From NCBI RefSeq assembly GCF_964355755.1, contig NC_092674.1, positions 4,347,001-4,407,000 on the forward strand: a stretch of DNA of 60,000 nucleotides, in the 5' to 3' direction. A program made the position numbers and the translations under genes. This DNA comes from Antedon mediterranea (lineage: Eukaryota > Echinodermata > Crinoidea > Comatulida > Antedonidae). Positions within the stretch are counted from its first letter, which is position 1. Every line of letters begins with the position of its first letter. Under the pieces are notes generated by a model. It made no database searches. It worked only from the letters and a program-made list of their open reading frames with translations, and was not told the origin of the DNA. Shown here in pieces: positions 40,501 through 55,500 of this stretch.

Positions 40501-43500
40501 CACTATAGATAAAAGAAATAAGGATGGAATTCAAATGAAAATCTTTCAAATTAATTTGGAACCAGATACATCTCTTTAAATGTTTCCAGGCGAATGTTCA
40601 TATAGACTTAATGTATAAAAACCAATACAGGTAATTGTCCACACACACACACAACAAAAACAGCGTTTGCTGTTATAGAGTAAAGCGACCAATCACGATC
40701 ATGCTCATCACATTAAGTAAAACTTACAGTGGTAATAAAGTCGTTTTATATTGTGATTTGTATACACGATACTACTGGCTTCAGGCTATCCAATATCACA
40801 TTGTTGATTGATAACACGTAATATCTCAATATCTGACACATTTTCTAATTAAAAAACATGACTACATTATTTTTCTACTAGTAAAAGACAATAAAAATAT
40901 TTATAATCAATTTGCAAATTAAACAAAACACACTCCATTTCCATCCAGTCCAATATACAGTATCTCAATTACTTTTTCTTAAAGCTCGGTCTACACTATC
41001 AAACTTTATGTGACAACAAAAATGTGATGTGCCATATATGGACATCATGATGTCATATCACTACCATATTTGGGCATTTTACTACCATATTTTGGCACAT
41101 CAAACTTTTTTGTCAAACTAGTTTGATAGTGTAGACAGAGCGTTAGAGTATTAAATCATTCTCAAGCCATGTGGTTTGGTCTGAGCCTCAATAACTGATT
41201 TCTAATTGTATTGTTTGAGACTGAGAATGTGTACAGTCTTTTTAGCCTTCATACACTCACATCATTTTACTAGTCCAAACCAGGTAAATGAGCCTGAGAA
41301 CTGGTTCTTATTTGTCAACAGACATTGCGGATGGTGTTAATGTAACCAACCCGGAAGAACAGTGTTGACTAAACTAGATAGATGCTTGTCTGGTATCTGC
41401 ATCTAGCATCTGCCTCAGACCTCTGGTCAAGGTGGGCACTGGACGAGAGAAGCCCTTGATCAATGTTAGGACCAATCAAGGTGCTTTAAACAGTCTTGGC
41501 TTTGTTTGTATCAAACCTGTTAGTGGCGGTAATTATCGCTGTTGGTTTCGATTAAATAAAAAAAAATAAAAATAAAATAAAAATAAATTAGAACTTGAAG
41601 GTGCCGATACACAAGCTCCAGTATAGCGAGAATGGTGACAGAACAGGTTACATCGGGTCAAATTACAATCTACTGCATATTGATTCTATTCCATTGCCAT
41701 TTTCGTATTACTGCATCGCGCGGCTGTATGTAAATTTATCATGCTCATTCAACCATGACATCAATCTAACTGACCTGCTTTTAATACTAATGACGTAAAA
41801 TATAATTTATATAAAAAAATAAGTAACTAATATAGAAGCATCATGACCAACACCCGATGTTTCCCTCAAAAGTTTATGAGTAAACAATACACACGTACGG
41901 TAATAATAAACCAATTTCACTATGAATTTAACGACTGATTCACTTTTCTCTTGTCAGGAGTATTTGATGTGAAAACGTATGACCAAGACCAGCGAATGTC
42001 GTGAAAACAATTTATATATTGCTTACATATTCACACATTTGATAATTTAAAGAGTATAGTGCCAAGATTGCTAAGTCTGCTTTAGGTTGTATCTTTTTGG
42101 AAAATATTATAAGTACAAAAAACTGAGATTTTAATTGAAAATTGCATAATTGTTTTGGAATGCATTTATAGTTGGAAAACATTTTGTTACTATCACATTA
42201 AATAAAATAACATGATATTACAGTAGAATCTAATTCATGGACTCAAGTATAAGCCCATGGGCCTTTCAATCTTCTGCCGAAACAGTTTTGAAAAATATTA
42301 CATAAAATAGTAGTGGTAGGTCTGACCATTGCAAAAATTACCAAAAGCAATCGAATGCTATATTTTGTCAGTTGGATCAATAGAGTACAATATATTTTAC
42401 TTTTTTTTTGTATTTGGATATAGATACAGTACTGTACATATTATACTAAAAAAACTATGATTTGGTACTTTGCTTTATAATTGTTCGAAATTGATTTCTA
42501 TTGGGAGAACTGCTTTATCCGATTAAATAAGATTAGACCCAGAGTAGGTTTACAGTATATGTATTGTATAGGAATTTAATATTAAAAAGTGAATAATAAT
42601 TAAATATTCCTTTACTGTATGAAAAAGCTGCGTTCAATTTAATTAATTCATGTTTAAAGGGACATGTAAAGCAAATAAACACGTAACGAAACAAAAAATA
42701 AATTGAACACTAATTACAAATATGTAATTAACAGCCAATTCAATTCTTGACGCTTGAGTGACTTCAAATAATATAAGTGTGTCGTAAAGTCAATGCATAG
42801 TAATTCAATGAACATTATACATTCATTCTCTTACAGTGTATACTGGCCTTATACTGTACACATTGAATGTTTTGCAAAAACAACCATCCTTCATCTCTCT
42901 ATTATTACCTCAGTACCATCTACAGTATCTATCAACTTTAACTTCATTACCAGGGCCGTAACCAGGTTTGACGGCGGGGTGGATCGTTAAGTTGTTTAGT
43001 GGAACCCAGGGGCGGATCCAGGATATTGAAATAGGGATGGCGTAGCTTTGCGAAGCGAGCAAACATTGGCTGGGGGCCAGGGGGCCGCCAAGGGCCCCCG
43101 GTCGGGATCCAGGGGCCGACGGCCCCTGGAAATTTTGGCGTTCTAGGGCATTGTAAGTCGTTTAAAACGATTTACAAACATCTCATAATGTCATTTACCA
43201 AACACTCTAAAGCTCGCAAATTACGACATGTGGAATATGCAGCTGATACTTACCTAGGGTACCAAAAGCAAGCTAACAACTTGCCTGTACTTTACATCTA
43301 AATTTTTACAACGCGACGATGTTTTTCACCTTTTAGTATTAGCTGACGCCTTCGATTCGCGCGAACAAATTCGCCTAGTGGAAAATCGGCTTATTATAAA
43401 CTTGTCCTAGGCCGGTATTATTTTTGTACACGCGCGCCTGGTCGATCGCGGTCACTATACTTCGCATGCAGCTAAAGTAAAATGACGTCACGTTAAAGCG

Positions 43501-46500
43501 GGTCGTCACAGAGTCTCATGCATATTAATGAAGCAAACTTGCTGAGAGTGTTTTCACCACGCAACACATGCGACGCGAGATTTTTTTTGAAACTCAGAGC
43601 CATCGACTGACGGTCATGTTTTTGACAATTAAAATCACGGCATATTCAACGACCTGGTTTAAACGATCGTTTAAAAATTAGCGGTCCGGCTCGATTACAT
43701 TATATTTAGTGATTTGAAAAAAACAAAACACCTCTTTTGTCATGATGTCATCGCGATGTGTTTATGAGCACACTCGATTCACCAGGGACAAAAAGTAGTG
43801 AGCCCTCTATCGGCAGCGAATCGTTTTTGCACACGAGACAGCGTTGACAATTACCCGGAAGCAACTTTGTTTTGAAAAGTAAATCTTAGGTTTTTGCAAA
43901 CTGGCCAATTGGAACTTTTGGTTTTATTTACTAATGAATAATTCAAGAAAACCTTTGAAGAGGCATCTACGAACCACGTGATATTGTTTTTTAATCGACG
44001 AACCCATTATATTTGTGTGAAACAAGGGTGAATTACACCGATGTTTTTTAAACAATTTTAGGCTATTCGAATGTTAAAATGTTGTCTAATTTGTTGAGGC
44101 TGTAATAAAACAACGCAATTTTTTGAGAAGGTGGGTTTTATAGTTTCTGAATATTTGATTTTTCAATAGTAGTTAATAAAAAAATCTCGTTGGGGTTATT
44201 TTTTATTTTTTTTTAATGGCTGCTTAAACATGTGCCTTCTTGGGTATTTCACTATTGAAAATGGAACACATGGTTGTAGCTAAAATCATTTTTTACGCCA
44301 TAAGATAAAAAATGTGGTTTTGTAAATTAATAAGGGCAACATATAATATATAGGAAAGCTGTTTTAAATGATAAAACTCTACAAAGCCTCTTTGTTTTAT
44401 TTATAAATCAATATAGTCTAGGCCTAGTAATACAGTAGGAGAGCCAGGCTTTAGCCTATAATAGTGGGGTAGTGCGTGCATTATTGGCGCGTGTTCATTG
44501 TCAGGCGCGCGTTGTTTATAGGCCTAAGAAAATAAGAATAAATATACACATATAATTAAATAATGATTATTATTAATTGAATGTTTTGTGTTTTTTTTAC
44601 AGACCCCAGAGGATTGTTCTACATACTTCAATACAAATAGCATTAAATCAACAACAATTTCTTATGAGTCATATTAATTTACCTCTGGCATATAATGTGA
44701 AAAAGCACTATTAATACTGTAATTATTGATATTTATAGATGTATTGCCAAAGAGACATTTATTTTTTAAAAACTTTAACTTATCCTAATTTACTTATTTA
44801 AAGGTTCAAATGGCGGTTGGTTGTTGTGCAGTAGTTTAATAAAGTTTAAATGTACATTTCAAATCGGCAAATAAATAATGATAATAGGCCTACTACAGTA
44901 ATAGTAAATCTTTTGAAGATTAGGCTTAGTACAAAAAATGTTAGCTAAGTTCATGTAGAAAACTTGTTGTCTGATTTTTAAGGTGCAATTTGTGATAATA
45001 TTAAAAGTTAAAATGTTAATTGGTGTGTATTTGTATTTCATTTATTGCTCCATTATTATAATAAAATAAAAAGCAGGGAACCGTGAAATTTCATTTTAGC
45101 TCCGATAAAAAGTAAACATTTTCAGCATATACTTAAATCAATCATATGTTAGTGAAAGGTGACATTAACAGATTTATTATGAGATTACTAGTAAGCCTAT
45201 TCATAAAAATATGACATTATATACTGTGTACATTAATTAATTAGCCTAGGCCTAACTAATTGACTGATTTTTCAGTATTTTACCAAGTCAGCCGTTCAAG
45301 CATGCAAACAGTCCCCACTTCACACTAATCTTCATAATTATAAAAAAAATGAAAGTTGAGCACTTTATTTTAAAATTTATATGCCCATATTATAAGATTC
45401 TGCATCATCCACTTAACAAGAACTAAAATTGAGAGCACAGTGATGGAGCGCATTTTCCGTCGTTCTCGTCGCCTAAGGAAACGAGTATTCCAGCCTTGCC
45501 GCGTCTTCCTAGGCCTACGCGCACCGCACTTTCGCTCAAAATACACTATCTTCAACTCCTTATAGAATTTGTTTGAAAAATAACCCCAAGCTTATATTTG
45601 GAAATCTTTGAAAATGCATATAAGACTATATTATAGCGTTTTCAGAATTTCATTTAAAAATTGCAAATTAATGTTAGCTATTTTAACAAATTAGTTAGTT
45701 TTCACTTTTTTGTTTTCGCCGTATGACTCGCTTTGTTTACGTTTACACTTGGCTTAGACGTTTATCTTAGAATTCAAATAAATTAATCCATAATCAACTA
45801 AAATTGCTATTGTTGTGGTTTTTGTTTAATATAAATGTTCTTTATTAACAGAAATAAATCAAACAACAATATAATTTAATATAAACCCGTTAAAAAGGAA
45901 ATTTAGACAGCCTATAAAACACGGACTTCAGAACTCGCGTCGCTCGAAATGCTCGTTAACTTTCTATTTATAGCCAATCGAAAAAGGCTCCGGCTAACTT
46001 AAACAATGAAAACGGCTCTCGGAACACTTAATGTCCCATTTTCGCTGTTTGACGTGGATGTGTGAGAATCATCGACGGGAAAGCAAATAAAACAACAAGG
46101 GTCATGAAATGCTGCAGCATTGTTAATATTTTAATAGTAATACGTTTTAATCAAATTTAGCCCTAACGGAATAATTTTCATAGGCACTATACAGTCCTAG
46201 CCTTTGTTTTTATTGTACTTAATAAATGGGCGCGTAGTATAGTAGCACTGACCATGTGGCTTCATCAACTCTATTGATCGTCTGAGGTACCGCTACTCTA
46301 CAATACGGGAGTGACGATCACAAAGGATGCCGACCTGCTTAGTGGAACGCGACCAAGCTCACCACGTGGCTTTTATCAACTTGCTCCTTTTACACTTAAC
46401 TGTGAATGATCGTTGGTAACGCTAGAGATTGATAGTACACAAGATGTCGACGTACATGCTTGGTGGAATGCGATCAAGCTGACGATGTGCTCCGACGTAC

Positions 46501-49500
46501 TATTTTCACTATGAAAATGTGCAAACAATCGGTGATTGATGACCGTCGAAACGATACGTGTTTTTGAAATCTATTTAATTTTTTTTTTAAATACACCCCC
46601 GCTAGATCCGCCACTGGAACCATACCTCGAATTTTTTGTCTCTATAGGCCTATGGCCGCAAATCGCATTTCCGGCTATTCTCTTTTGTTTATGAACTATA
46701 TTGTTGGTGTAATTTCCAGCCCACAAATTTCAATTGCCGACCTTAATATTGCCGACCTTATATTGTCAGAGGACGGCATTCTCTTGCCGACCGAAATTAG
46801 GCTAGATCCCTCCTCCTTTCAAGCCTCCTAGCAACAACATGGTACATTAGGGATCGTATCATTGAGACTTTAACAGGCATATTCACCATCATGTGGTGTT
46901 TAGGTAAAAAACCATGGAATTAAGATGATCCCTGAATTCACTCAACCATTGCATCTTGCACTTGCGCGCCTGTGAGCTGCATGCTTTCTCTATAAGAAGC
47001 AGCTGGCTGGGCATGTCACACACGCGCGCGGAGACCTGTGTAGGGGAATACCCTGTTATGTCAACCAAATAACAACTATGCTCTGTGTACAGCTCGCTAG
47101 CTCCAGAACCACGATGTTCAGCAGTTATCAAATAGAACTTATCTTGTAAATTTTAGTGTTAGGTTTTTATATTTTAGTTAAAATATATATATATATTAAT
47201 TAAATTTATTAAGGCTTGACTAGGCCTGTAGTGAACAATCGTCGTGTTGTGTTAGTATGCCCAGCAAAAAAAAAGTGGGAGGCCAAGCGGAACTCGCTGT
47301 TCAGCGGGGGGGATCGTACGATCCCCCCGATCCCCCCCTGGTTACGGGCCTGATTACTATGTAAACTTTACTGTAGGCATGTGATGTGTCCAAAGTGGTG
47401 CATGTGGTGGTTCAGACTGATTATTTCGATCTTCAAGGATACGTCGTACTCCCCACCTTCATTTTTTTATAACGTAAGCTTTGTCTACACTATCAAACTA
47501 GTTTGACAAAAAAGTGTGATGTGTCCAAATATGGTAGTGATGTTCAAATATGGCGGTGATATGACATCATCATGTCCATATATTGGCACATCACATTTTT
47601 TTGTCACAAAGTTTGATAGTGTAGACAGAGCTTTAAACAAATATTAATTCTCTGAATATATTATTGTTCTTGCAAGTAACTGCAATTAGCGGAGAAATTT
47701 GAATAATTGCTACAATAATTCTATCACTATAACAGGTATGAAATGTTAGCTATTAAACTGTGAAGCTAATAAGTTTTGCATTTCAATGCGATATAAACGC
47801 AAAGCTTTCACCAAAATACTGTCTAGATGTTGACCTTTATTGACCTTTCAACGAAGTAATACAAATTAAATTTTGATGTTGATTTTTCCACTAAATAGAT
47901 CACTGTATGTGAATTTAAGTGTAATAATTAAATAGATATTAATTTATCAAGATTTGTCTTTCATGGCAATTTCTATCGACTACTGAAGATCCTTGATGCA
48001 AAATTTAATGAATTTAAAATCATTAATTGTTTTAGACACACTCTAGAACTAATGCAATGCAAACACTGTGATACCCTGTACTACTGTAGCAGTTTCCCAT
48101 CCAATGAACGGGCATCTATCTCTCTGATTGGTCTCGGAAAGGAATAGCACCAAACTACCCCGACATTTAGTAGATGGACCTTTCCTTCATTGGTCACCAG
48201 TAAATATATTAATTTGAGATTGGGTTTTATGATATTTTTTCTGTCCCTTTAAGAAACGAACAACTCAAAATTGTATTGAAAAAGATTACTACTGTATTTT
48301 TATTTTAAAAATTGGGATAAAAAAACAGGAAAATCCCATCCTGATATATAAATAGGAAAATTCCATCCTGATATATAAATAGGAAAATCCCATCCTGATA
48401 TATAAATAGGAAAATCCTATCCTGATATATTATAGGAAAATCCCATCCTGATATAAATAGAAAAATTCCATCCTGATATATAAATAGGAAAATTCCATCC
48501 TGATATATAAATAGGAAAATCCTATCCTGATATATTATAGGAAAATCCCATCCTGATATAAATAGAAAAATCCCACCTTGATATATTAATTGGAAAATCC
48601 CATCCTAATATATAAATAGGAAAATCCCATCCTATAAATAGTTTAAATAGCCTTCAAGTTTAAAAGAAATGAAATAAACTGTATAAATACCTTTAATTTC
48701 TGGAGGACTGGAACACTATTGACGTCATTCACATTATCAAGTTTCTTTAACAATATTGTGTGCACTTCATCCGTTACTAAACCTACAATTACAGAAGGAG
48801 AATCAAATTAGCATTCTTTCATTATCATTGGACAACATTATGATTCCATCCTCACTTTCAATGTCATCACACTGTCTATAAATAAACATTCATTACAATT
48901 ACCAAATTTAGGTCATGTGTTGATAAATTATATCTAATGTTAGTTATCAATATTATATAGCATGACATTTGATCACTGGGCTTAATATTCAGAAGTCACC
49001 CAGATGTTTTTAAAATTTACAGTTATGGTTTTACCATAATTCATAATGAACTACAGTTAAAGCATCATTTGAAAATGTATTTTAATATATTATTATTATT
49101 ACTTAGACAATTCTTTGAAATATTTATATCATTATTGTCATGGCATAATCAACATGATTTTTAATAAAGGGGACTCAAACACTGTCTACTTACTACAGTA
49201 CTCTCAGTACCATAATTATTATACAAATGAATTCCAAATATTCCAGAACATTTAGTTGTTTGGTCCTGAAGGTGTCCCCTTAATGGGAGTTGTACTGTTA
49301 TAGTACAGTAATAGTACATGTACTTTTTTAGACCTAATTTGGCAGTGCTATTGTATTCTAAAATATATTCCAAATATTCTAGTACATTCAGTACAGTTGT
49401 ACTGTACTGTTGTTGGGTCCTGAAGGTGTCCCTTAATAGGAGTTGTACAGTTTTATAGTCTTGTACTTTTTATACCCTAATTTGGCAGTGCTAAAGTTTA

Positions 49501-52500
49501 TTCATAATAGTAATACTGGCCCTTTTTTTTTAAATACTCAAAATTCTCAAACAAATCCCTGCCAACAACATAATGGTATGTTTATTTATTTTATGTATAA
49601 ATCAGTCTGACATGTCCAGGAGTTTCATCATTAGCATACAATACAGCATCACACAAAAGCTCGCTCACAAATCATACATAGTCATACATAGTCATACAGT
49701 ATATTACTTTTGATCAAAACATAACATTTGTTGCTCTAAATTAGCTTCAAGTCTGTAGTTATTGTCTTCTGTTAGTTCACCAGTCAGCGTTTCAATTTTT
49801 GTCTGTTCAAGCTCAAATATTATACATATGAAACGCCATATGTGCCAAAATATATTTTATATGTTTTATTTTAAAAGGTCGAAAAACCTAGAACCTAGAC
49901 TGTTCAAGATTGTATTTGATCAAACTTCAGTATAAATGTATATGTATTCCCTAAGTGTAAAAACAGTTAATCCAAAGTATAAACAGCTTTAATAGGAAAT
50001 AAATATTTTCATTAAATCTGTAAATTGTAATTTCATATGAAGTCTTTGGAGAGAAATTCCGTAAACTACAGTATACTATGATTTCTTCTTGCGCATTTAT
50101 GAATTTTTAAATATGTACTATATACAATTGATTAACCCTACATTCATCGAATCTCTTGTTACTGTAATCTAACAGCAGCAAACTGAGCTCGTCTTGATAG
50201 GATCTTAGGTCTGGCTGTGACAAATACCAACAGTACTGTACAATGTACATATTTTCTGCGGTGTGCAACTGATTGTGTCGCAGCCACAGATAAACCCTTT
50301 GATCTCAGGAGCTCAGCATCCTGTTTTTAGATTGCCTTGTTACTGTAGTGTCTAACACGTACCATCCAGCTCTTGCGATAACTTGTGCAGTTTGTGCATT
50401 GGGCAGGTTTCGCAAACGATATGTGTCTTGATATTGTTCATGGCCGCTTGAAAACTCTGCTTCAAAGTAATTAGGATTTCACCAACCTTTAAAAACAAAA
50501 ATGAATACAAGTTTAATAATAAAAGTCATAATACATGCCAACATCTAAAGTTAAAAAAATGAGGTGGTTGTTTTTGAGGTCTGGAATCAGATTTCTAGAA
50601 GGTGTCCGCATCCAACACCGGCCTCTATCTATTATTAAGACAAGGAAAGACAAGGAGTGCAGTGTGAAAAATTTCAATAAACTATGACCGCAGATGGTCG
50701 CACAATGACTCTTCGAGGAGAAAGGGCTATTGTTGGTTTATCCAGGTAAGCTATGCACGAAATAGACTCTTTTGTTTTTTATCTTTTTGTTATATTTTTA
50801 TTGAACGAAAAACAACAATAATGCATCAAAGTCATTAATTAATCTTCGTTTCAGGAGAAAAAGTTGAAAACCGGGAGCATGCAGCGGGAAACAAATAAAA
50901 AATATGGGAGTCTCCCAGAGTTGTTAAGTTATATTGTTTACAGTCTTCAATCTGCAATGGAAAACCCCTTTAACGGTAAACATAATTACAGTCAGTCAAT
51001 ACTAATTTCAATTCACATTATTTATAATTGTCATTCGATTTAATTCAATTGTGAACAAATTAAATGAAAACCAAGAAATATAACGGGTGAATGAAAATAG
51101 GTTAAATCAATAAAATATTAGCTTCGTTTAGAAACACAGTAACATCAAAATAAACTGGATACAAATGGTCAATAATCAAATGTAGCTTTTGTAGACAAGA
51201 AAAAAACAATTGTGATGGACAACATCTGGATTTTAAACTAAATGACATTTATTTATTTTATAAGAGAATGGCATTTACTGAAGGGTGAAAGGTTAGGGCA
51301 ATAACATGGCTACTCTTGTTTAGTTAAATGAAACAGTAATAACTGCATGCTAAGTTTTCCTTGGCAAAAGTTCATATTACTCTTATGTAGTTTGTCAATA
51401 AAAGTAGGTTAATTCACGAATCAATGGATTTGAAATGAACCAATCTTTGATGAAAACTAGAGTAGAATCTAATATTATTGTATGACATTTACTAGTTAGT
51501 ATGTCATTGAGAATAGCTGTTATAGCATAGCATAATATTCAGAGTTGATCATGATGAAATAGCTCACAATGTGAACATGCAACTTTGTAAGACCGATGTG
51601 CCAAGATGGTATACATTAGCACAGAACTGGTTTAACAAGCCCATAGCCAGCTAGCCTGAAGTTTCCCTTAAACTTAAGACTGGCAGCACTAACTAGCCTT
51701 GCTCATGATGAGCTGTAAGTTCACATTAAAAGTTGATCATGATCAACTTACTTGCAGTGTGAACATAAGGCACCATAGTGAGGTAAACTGATGTGCCAAG
51801 TTAAACATGGTATACAGTAGCACAAATTAACTGGTTTAACATGCCCATACCCAGCTACAGTAGCTTTTCCCTTTCCAGCTTAAGACTAGCAGCACTAACT
51901 ACTGTAGCCTTGCTCATGATGAGCTATAAGTTTACATTAAAACTTGATTATGATCAACTAACAATGCTTGTGAGCACACAGCACCATTCTTTATAATGTC
52001 TTAAGCATTTTAATAACTGTTTAAACATGATATTCATACTTACAACAGGCTCTGACTGGCACTTAAACACATAACACATGTAACTGCCTTTTTCTCTACA
52101 GATGAAACCAAAATATGCTGGATGTTTTATTCCCTATAAGAACAAAGTTATCAGATGTAAATGTCATGTCATGATAACAATATTAATTTAATCCTTGTTT
52201 TTCTTTCTTTTTCAATAGATTCACTATCTACAGTATGTGCTACATTTGAATATTTTTCAAATAGTGTTTTTTTAGTTAATTTAAATTAACATTTGAGAGT
52301 AATAAAGTTGTTCATCAAACATGGAGATTGATACTCTAGAGTTGTAGTAAAAAATGTTGCATTTAATAAAAAGTGAGATTTTGCATCAGAATGGTAAACG
52401 AAAGGAGACGGTAATTGATACAAAATTCAAAACTGCGCATGTGTATTAGTCAAGTCCACTCCATTCATCATTATCGGGATTTATTTGGTCTGAAAACCAG

Positions 52501-55500
52501 ACAGGGCATACTTTATTAGGGCCTGTTTCTGCTGCATAAAAATAACCGGTTAAAATCGGTGTGAATAAATTAACTCCATTTTTTTGGGAGCAGAAACAGG
52601 ACAATTTTGTGGTAACCGGTTAAAAGGCAGTGCAAAATAACCAGTTAAAAACACCTATTCAATCCATTGATTTAACTGGTTATTTCGGAGCACAAATTGA
52701 GAAGAAACGCGATCTTGTTACTTTTAATCCATTTTAAAATAAACAGTTAATTTGCATTATGCAGCAGAAACAGACCCTTAGTCAAAAAATATATCTGTTT
52801 TGATATTAACTGTAGATCATTAATAATCTGCAAATACTACTATTGTTTCCTTTGATGACAATACAAGTCTACTAACATTGTGTATACAGTAATATGGGCG
52901 TTTCCTATCCATTTCATTACTTCCTATACTGTAAAAGGTGCAGTTATTAAATAATTTATCAGTAAAAACATGTCTTGTCGTGATAAATTGTTTAACCAAA
53001 CAAAAACATGTTTGTGATAATTAAAAGATACTAATAAAAAAAACTATATTCAAGGACAAGGATTGGCGCAGTGCAGTAGATGCAAACTCCTTTATACAGA
53101 GGAACTCGGCAACAAAATTATTCATGTACTGTATGTCCTATTTAGCCTACTGTAGTCTGTACAGTATTTGAGACCAAAAGACAATAAGTATACAACGGTG
53201 CCCAAGCATCACTTTGCTCAGCTCAGGGCCTTGTTTGTACACAATATTATTCACAGAACTACTGTACTATTAATTATTATACTGTACACTTTAATTAATA
53301 ATCACAGCAGTGTACATTATTTAAAACTGTATATAATATTTCTATAAACATAAAACTATTATGTACAGTACTGTACATATTATATTGTCTGAACAAACAA
53401 AGGCTCTTATCATACTTGTGTCTTTCTTATCAGAAAAATGTTTTGGTCCTTATGAACTTTGTGGTTTATCATTCTGCAAAACAAATCATAGCCACAACAA
53501 CTGTTATGTTACTTAAAAAGTTCAGTGACTCAATCATCAGACAACAACATGTCAGACACAATAAACTCCTACTTATACATTTGTTACTGTACTTATGGTT
53601 TTCCTATTCAAAAAATTATATTAATGCAAATGATAAGGCGATACCTTCGCAACCTAAAGCCCCTGTCTACACTATCAAACTTTATGTGGCAAAAATGTGC
53701 CCATATGGACATGATGATGTCATATCACCACCATATTTGGGCATATCAATACGATATTTGGGCACATAACCCTTTTTTTTTATCAGACTAGCTTGATAGT
53801 GTAGAACCACCAGAAATTTTTCCCAAATACTGTGTGCTAACCGTATTGTTAATTCCTATTGTTTATTTTGTTTTTATAGGCGTCTCAAATAGGGATTTGA
53901 TTTTTATTGTATACGAAGTGTTTATATGAAAAACCAGTATAATGTACTATTACATTGTCGGTATCCGTAAAAGGAGTGATGTGTATTTTGTTTTTATTAT
54001 AGGTTTTTTAAATTTTATTTATCTGTTTTGTATATCTCAGAGCAAACATAATTTCTATGTATATTTATGCAAATGACAATAAAATAATTTTCCACCGATG
54101 AATACAATTATAAGGAAAATGTTCACCAAAGCCCTAAACAGTATGTTTCTTTTTAAATCAAATTACTGTTCTTGAAATAAGTAAAAAAAAAAAAATGTTT
54201 TCTTGCCAACAGAGAATTTTAATCAGAAAACGTGTTTGATAATCAACAAAATTAAAAGATGAACTGAAAATGAACTAATACAATATAGCTTTGGGTTATT
54301 TGTATGTAGAAACATACAGGTAATCACACTACTTTGTATGCTACATTACTGGTAACCTAGGTTTCATGTCGCCATCTGTCACTTTCAATTAAAATTTAAT
54401 AATTTATACCTTCTCAATTAAAGTACTATGTGTCCACACACACACATTTGTTTAAGGTGATGGTGATCCTAAAAACAAAATAAAAATATTTTTGTCCACA
54501 CAAGCATTTCAAAGTGATGGTAATGACAAAGTTAAAATTATTACTTTTTTATTGTTGTGTTAAATGACCTTGCCAACTCCAAATATAGACATGATGATGT
54601 CATATCACTACCATATTTAAGCCTATCACTACCATATTTGGGCACATCACACATTTTTTGTCAAACTAGTTTGATAGTGTAGACAAGGCTTTAAGATCTG
54701 TCTACACACTATCAAACTAGTTTGACAAAAAAGTGTACAGTAATGTGACCAAATATGGTAGTAATATGCGTACTGTAAATATAGTAGTGATATGACATCA
54801 TCATGTCCATATATGGGCACACTAAATTTATTTGCCACATAAAGTGTAGACAGAGCTTTATTCAGCAACAGACACCACTACTAAAGGGACTCTTTCTTGT
54901 GAGAAAAATGGGGGGTGGGAGGGCAATATGTTTTAACACTACCACCAATTCCTACAGTACTTAGGGACAATATACTGTATGTACAACAGTGCAGTACATT
55001 TCTATAGTTAACACATTGTTGGGAATAGGGTGTTCTACTGGACACACTAAATAAGCCTGCAATGTCAAAACTGACTGATTACAATTACTAAAGTTCTTCT
55101 CTATACGTATTATATTGATGCTAGAAATGAGTAATGGTTAGTTAAAGATGCAGAATCTAACCCAAAGGCATCGTAAAGAGCAGAGACTGAGTCGGTTTTG
55201 AATGAAGAAGATCGCTGAAAATCAATAACGATAATGAATATGTTGACGTGAATGCCAATGGTAATTAGTCTATGGGCATGCATTTCAAGGCACGTAATCA
55301 AAAAAGTTGTCATGCGCTTATTTGTGGGTGGTGTCGTGCAAAAAAAAGGAATATAAATTAAATAATAAGTAAATTAATTTAAACTGTATTCTAATCTGAA
55401 AAAAAGTCGTGCAAGCAGGAACTATTGTACATTGCAAACAGAGTACTGTACATTGTGTGTCATAGTTCATAGTTCATAGTTCATGTGCATACGGTAGTTC

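Larger units (their letters stand above)
36931..48690. other. Largest intron (11.8 kb), between RabGAP exons 4 and 5
   Basis: Holds the 27-bp minisatellite, the nested transposon pair, a full SINE, a retroposon and four CArG-MITE copies. 39000-40900 and 41600-42900 show nothing I can name. A vertebrate-like alternative exon could hide here, but I see none. Confidence 0.85.

Noticed and set aside
45370-45555. Short frame with basic residues inside the inner transposon as a transposase piece
   Set aside because: Only 61 codons, with no DDE or hAT motif visible.
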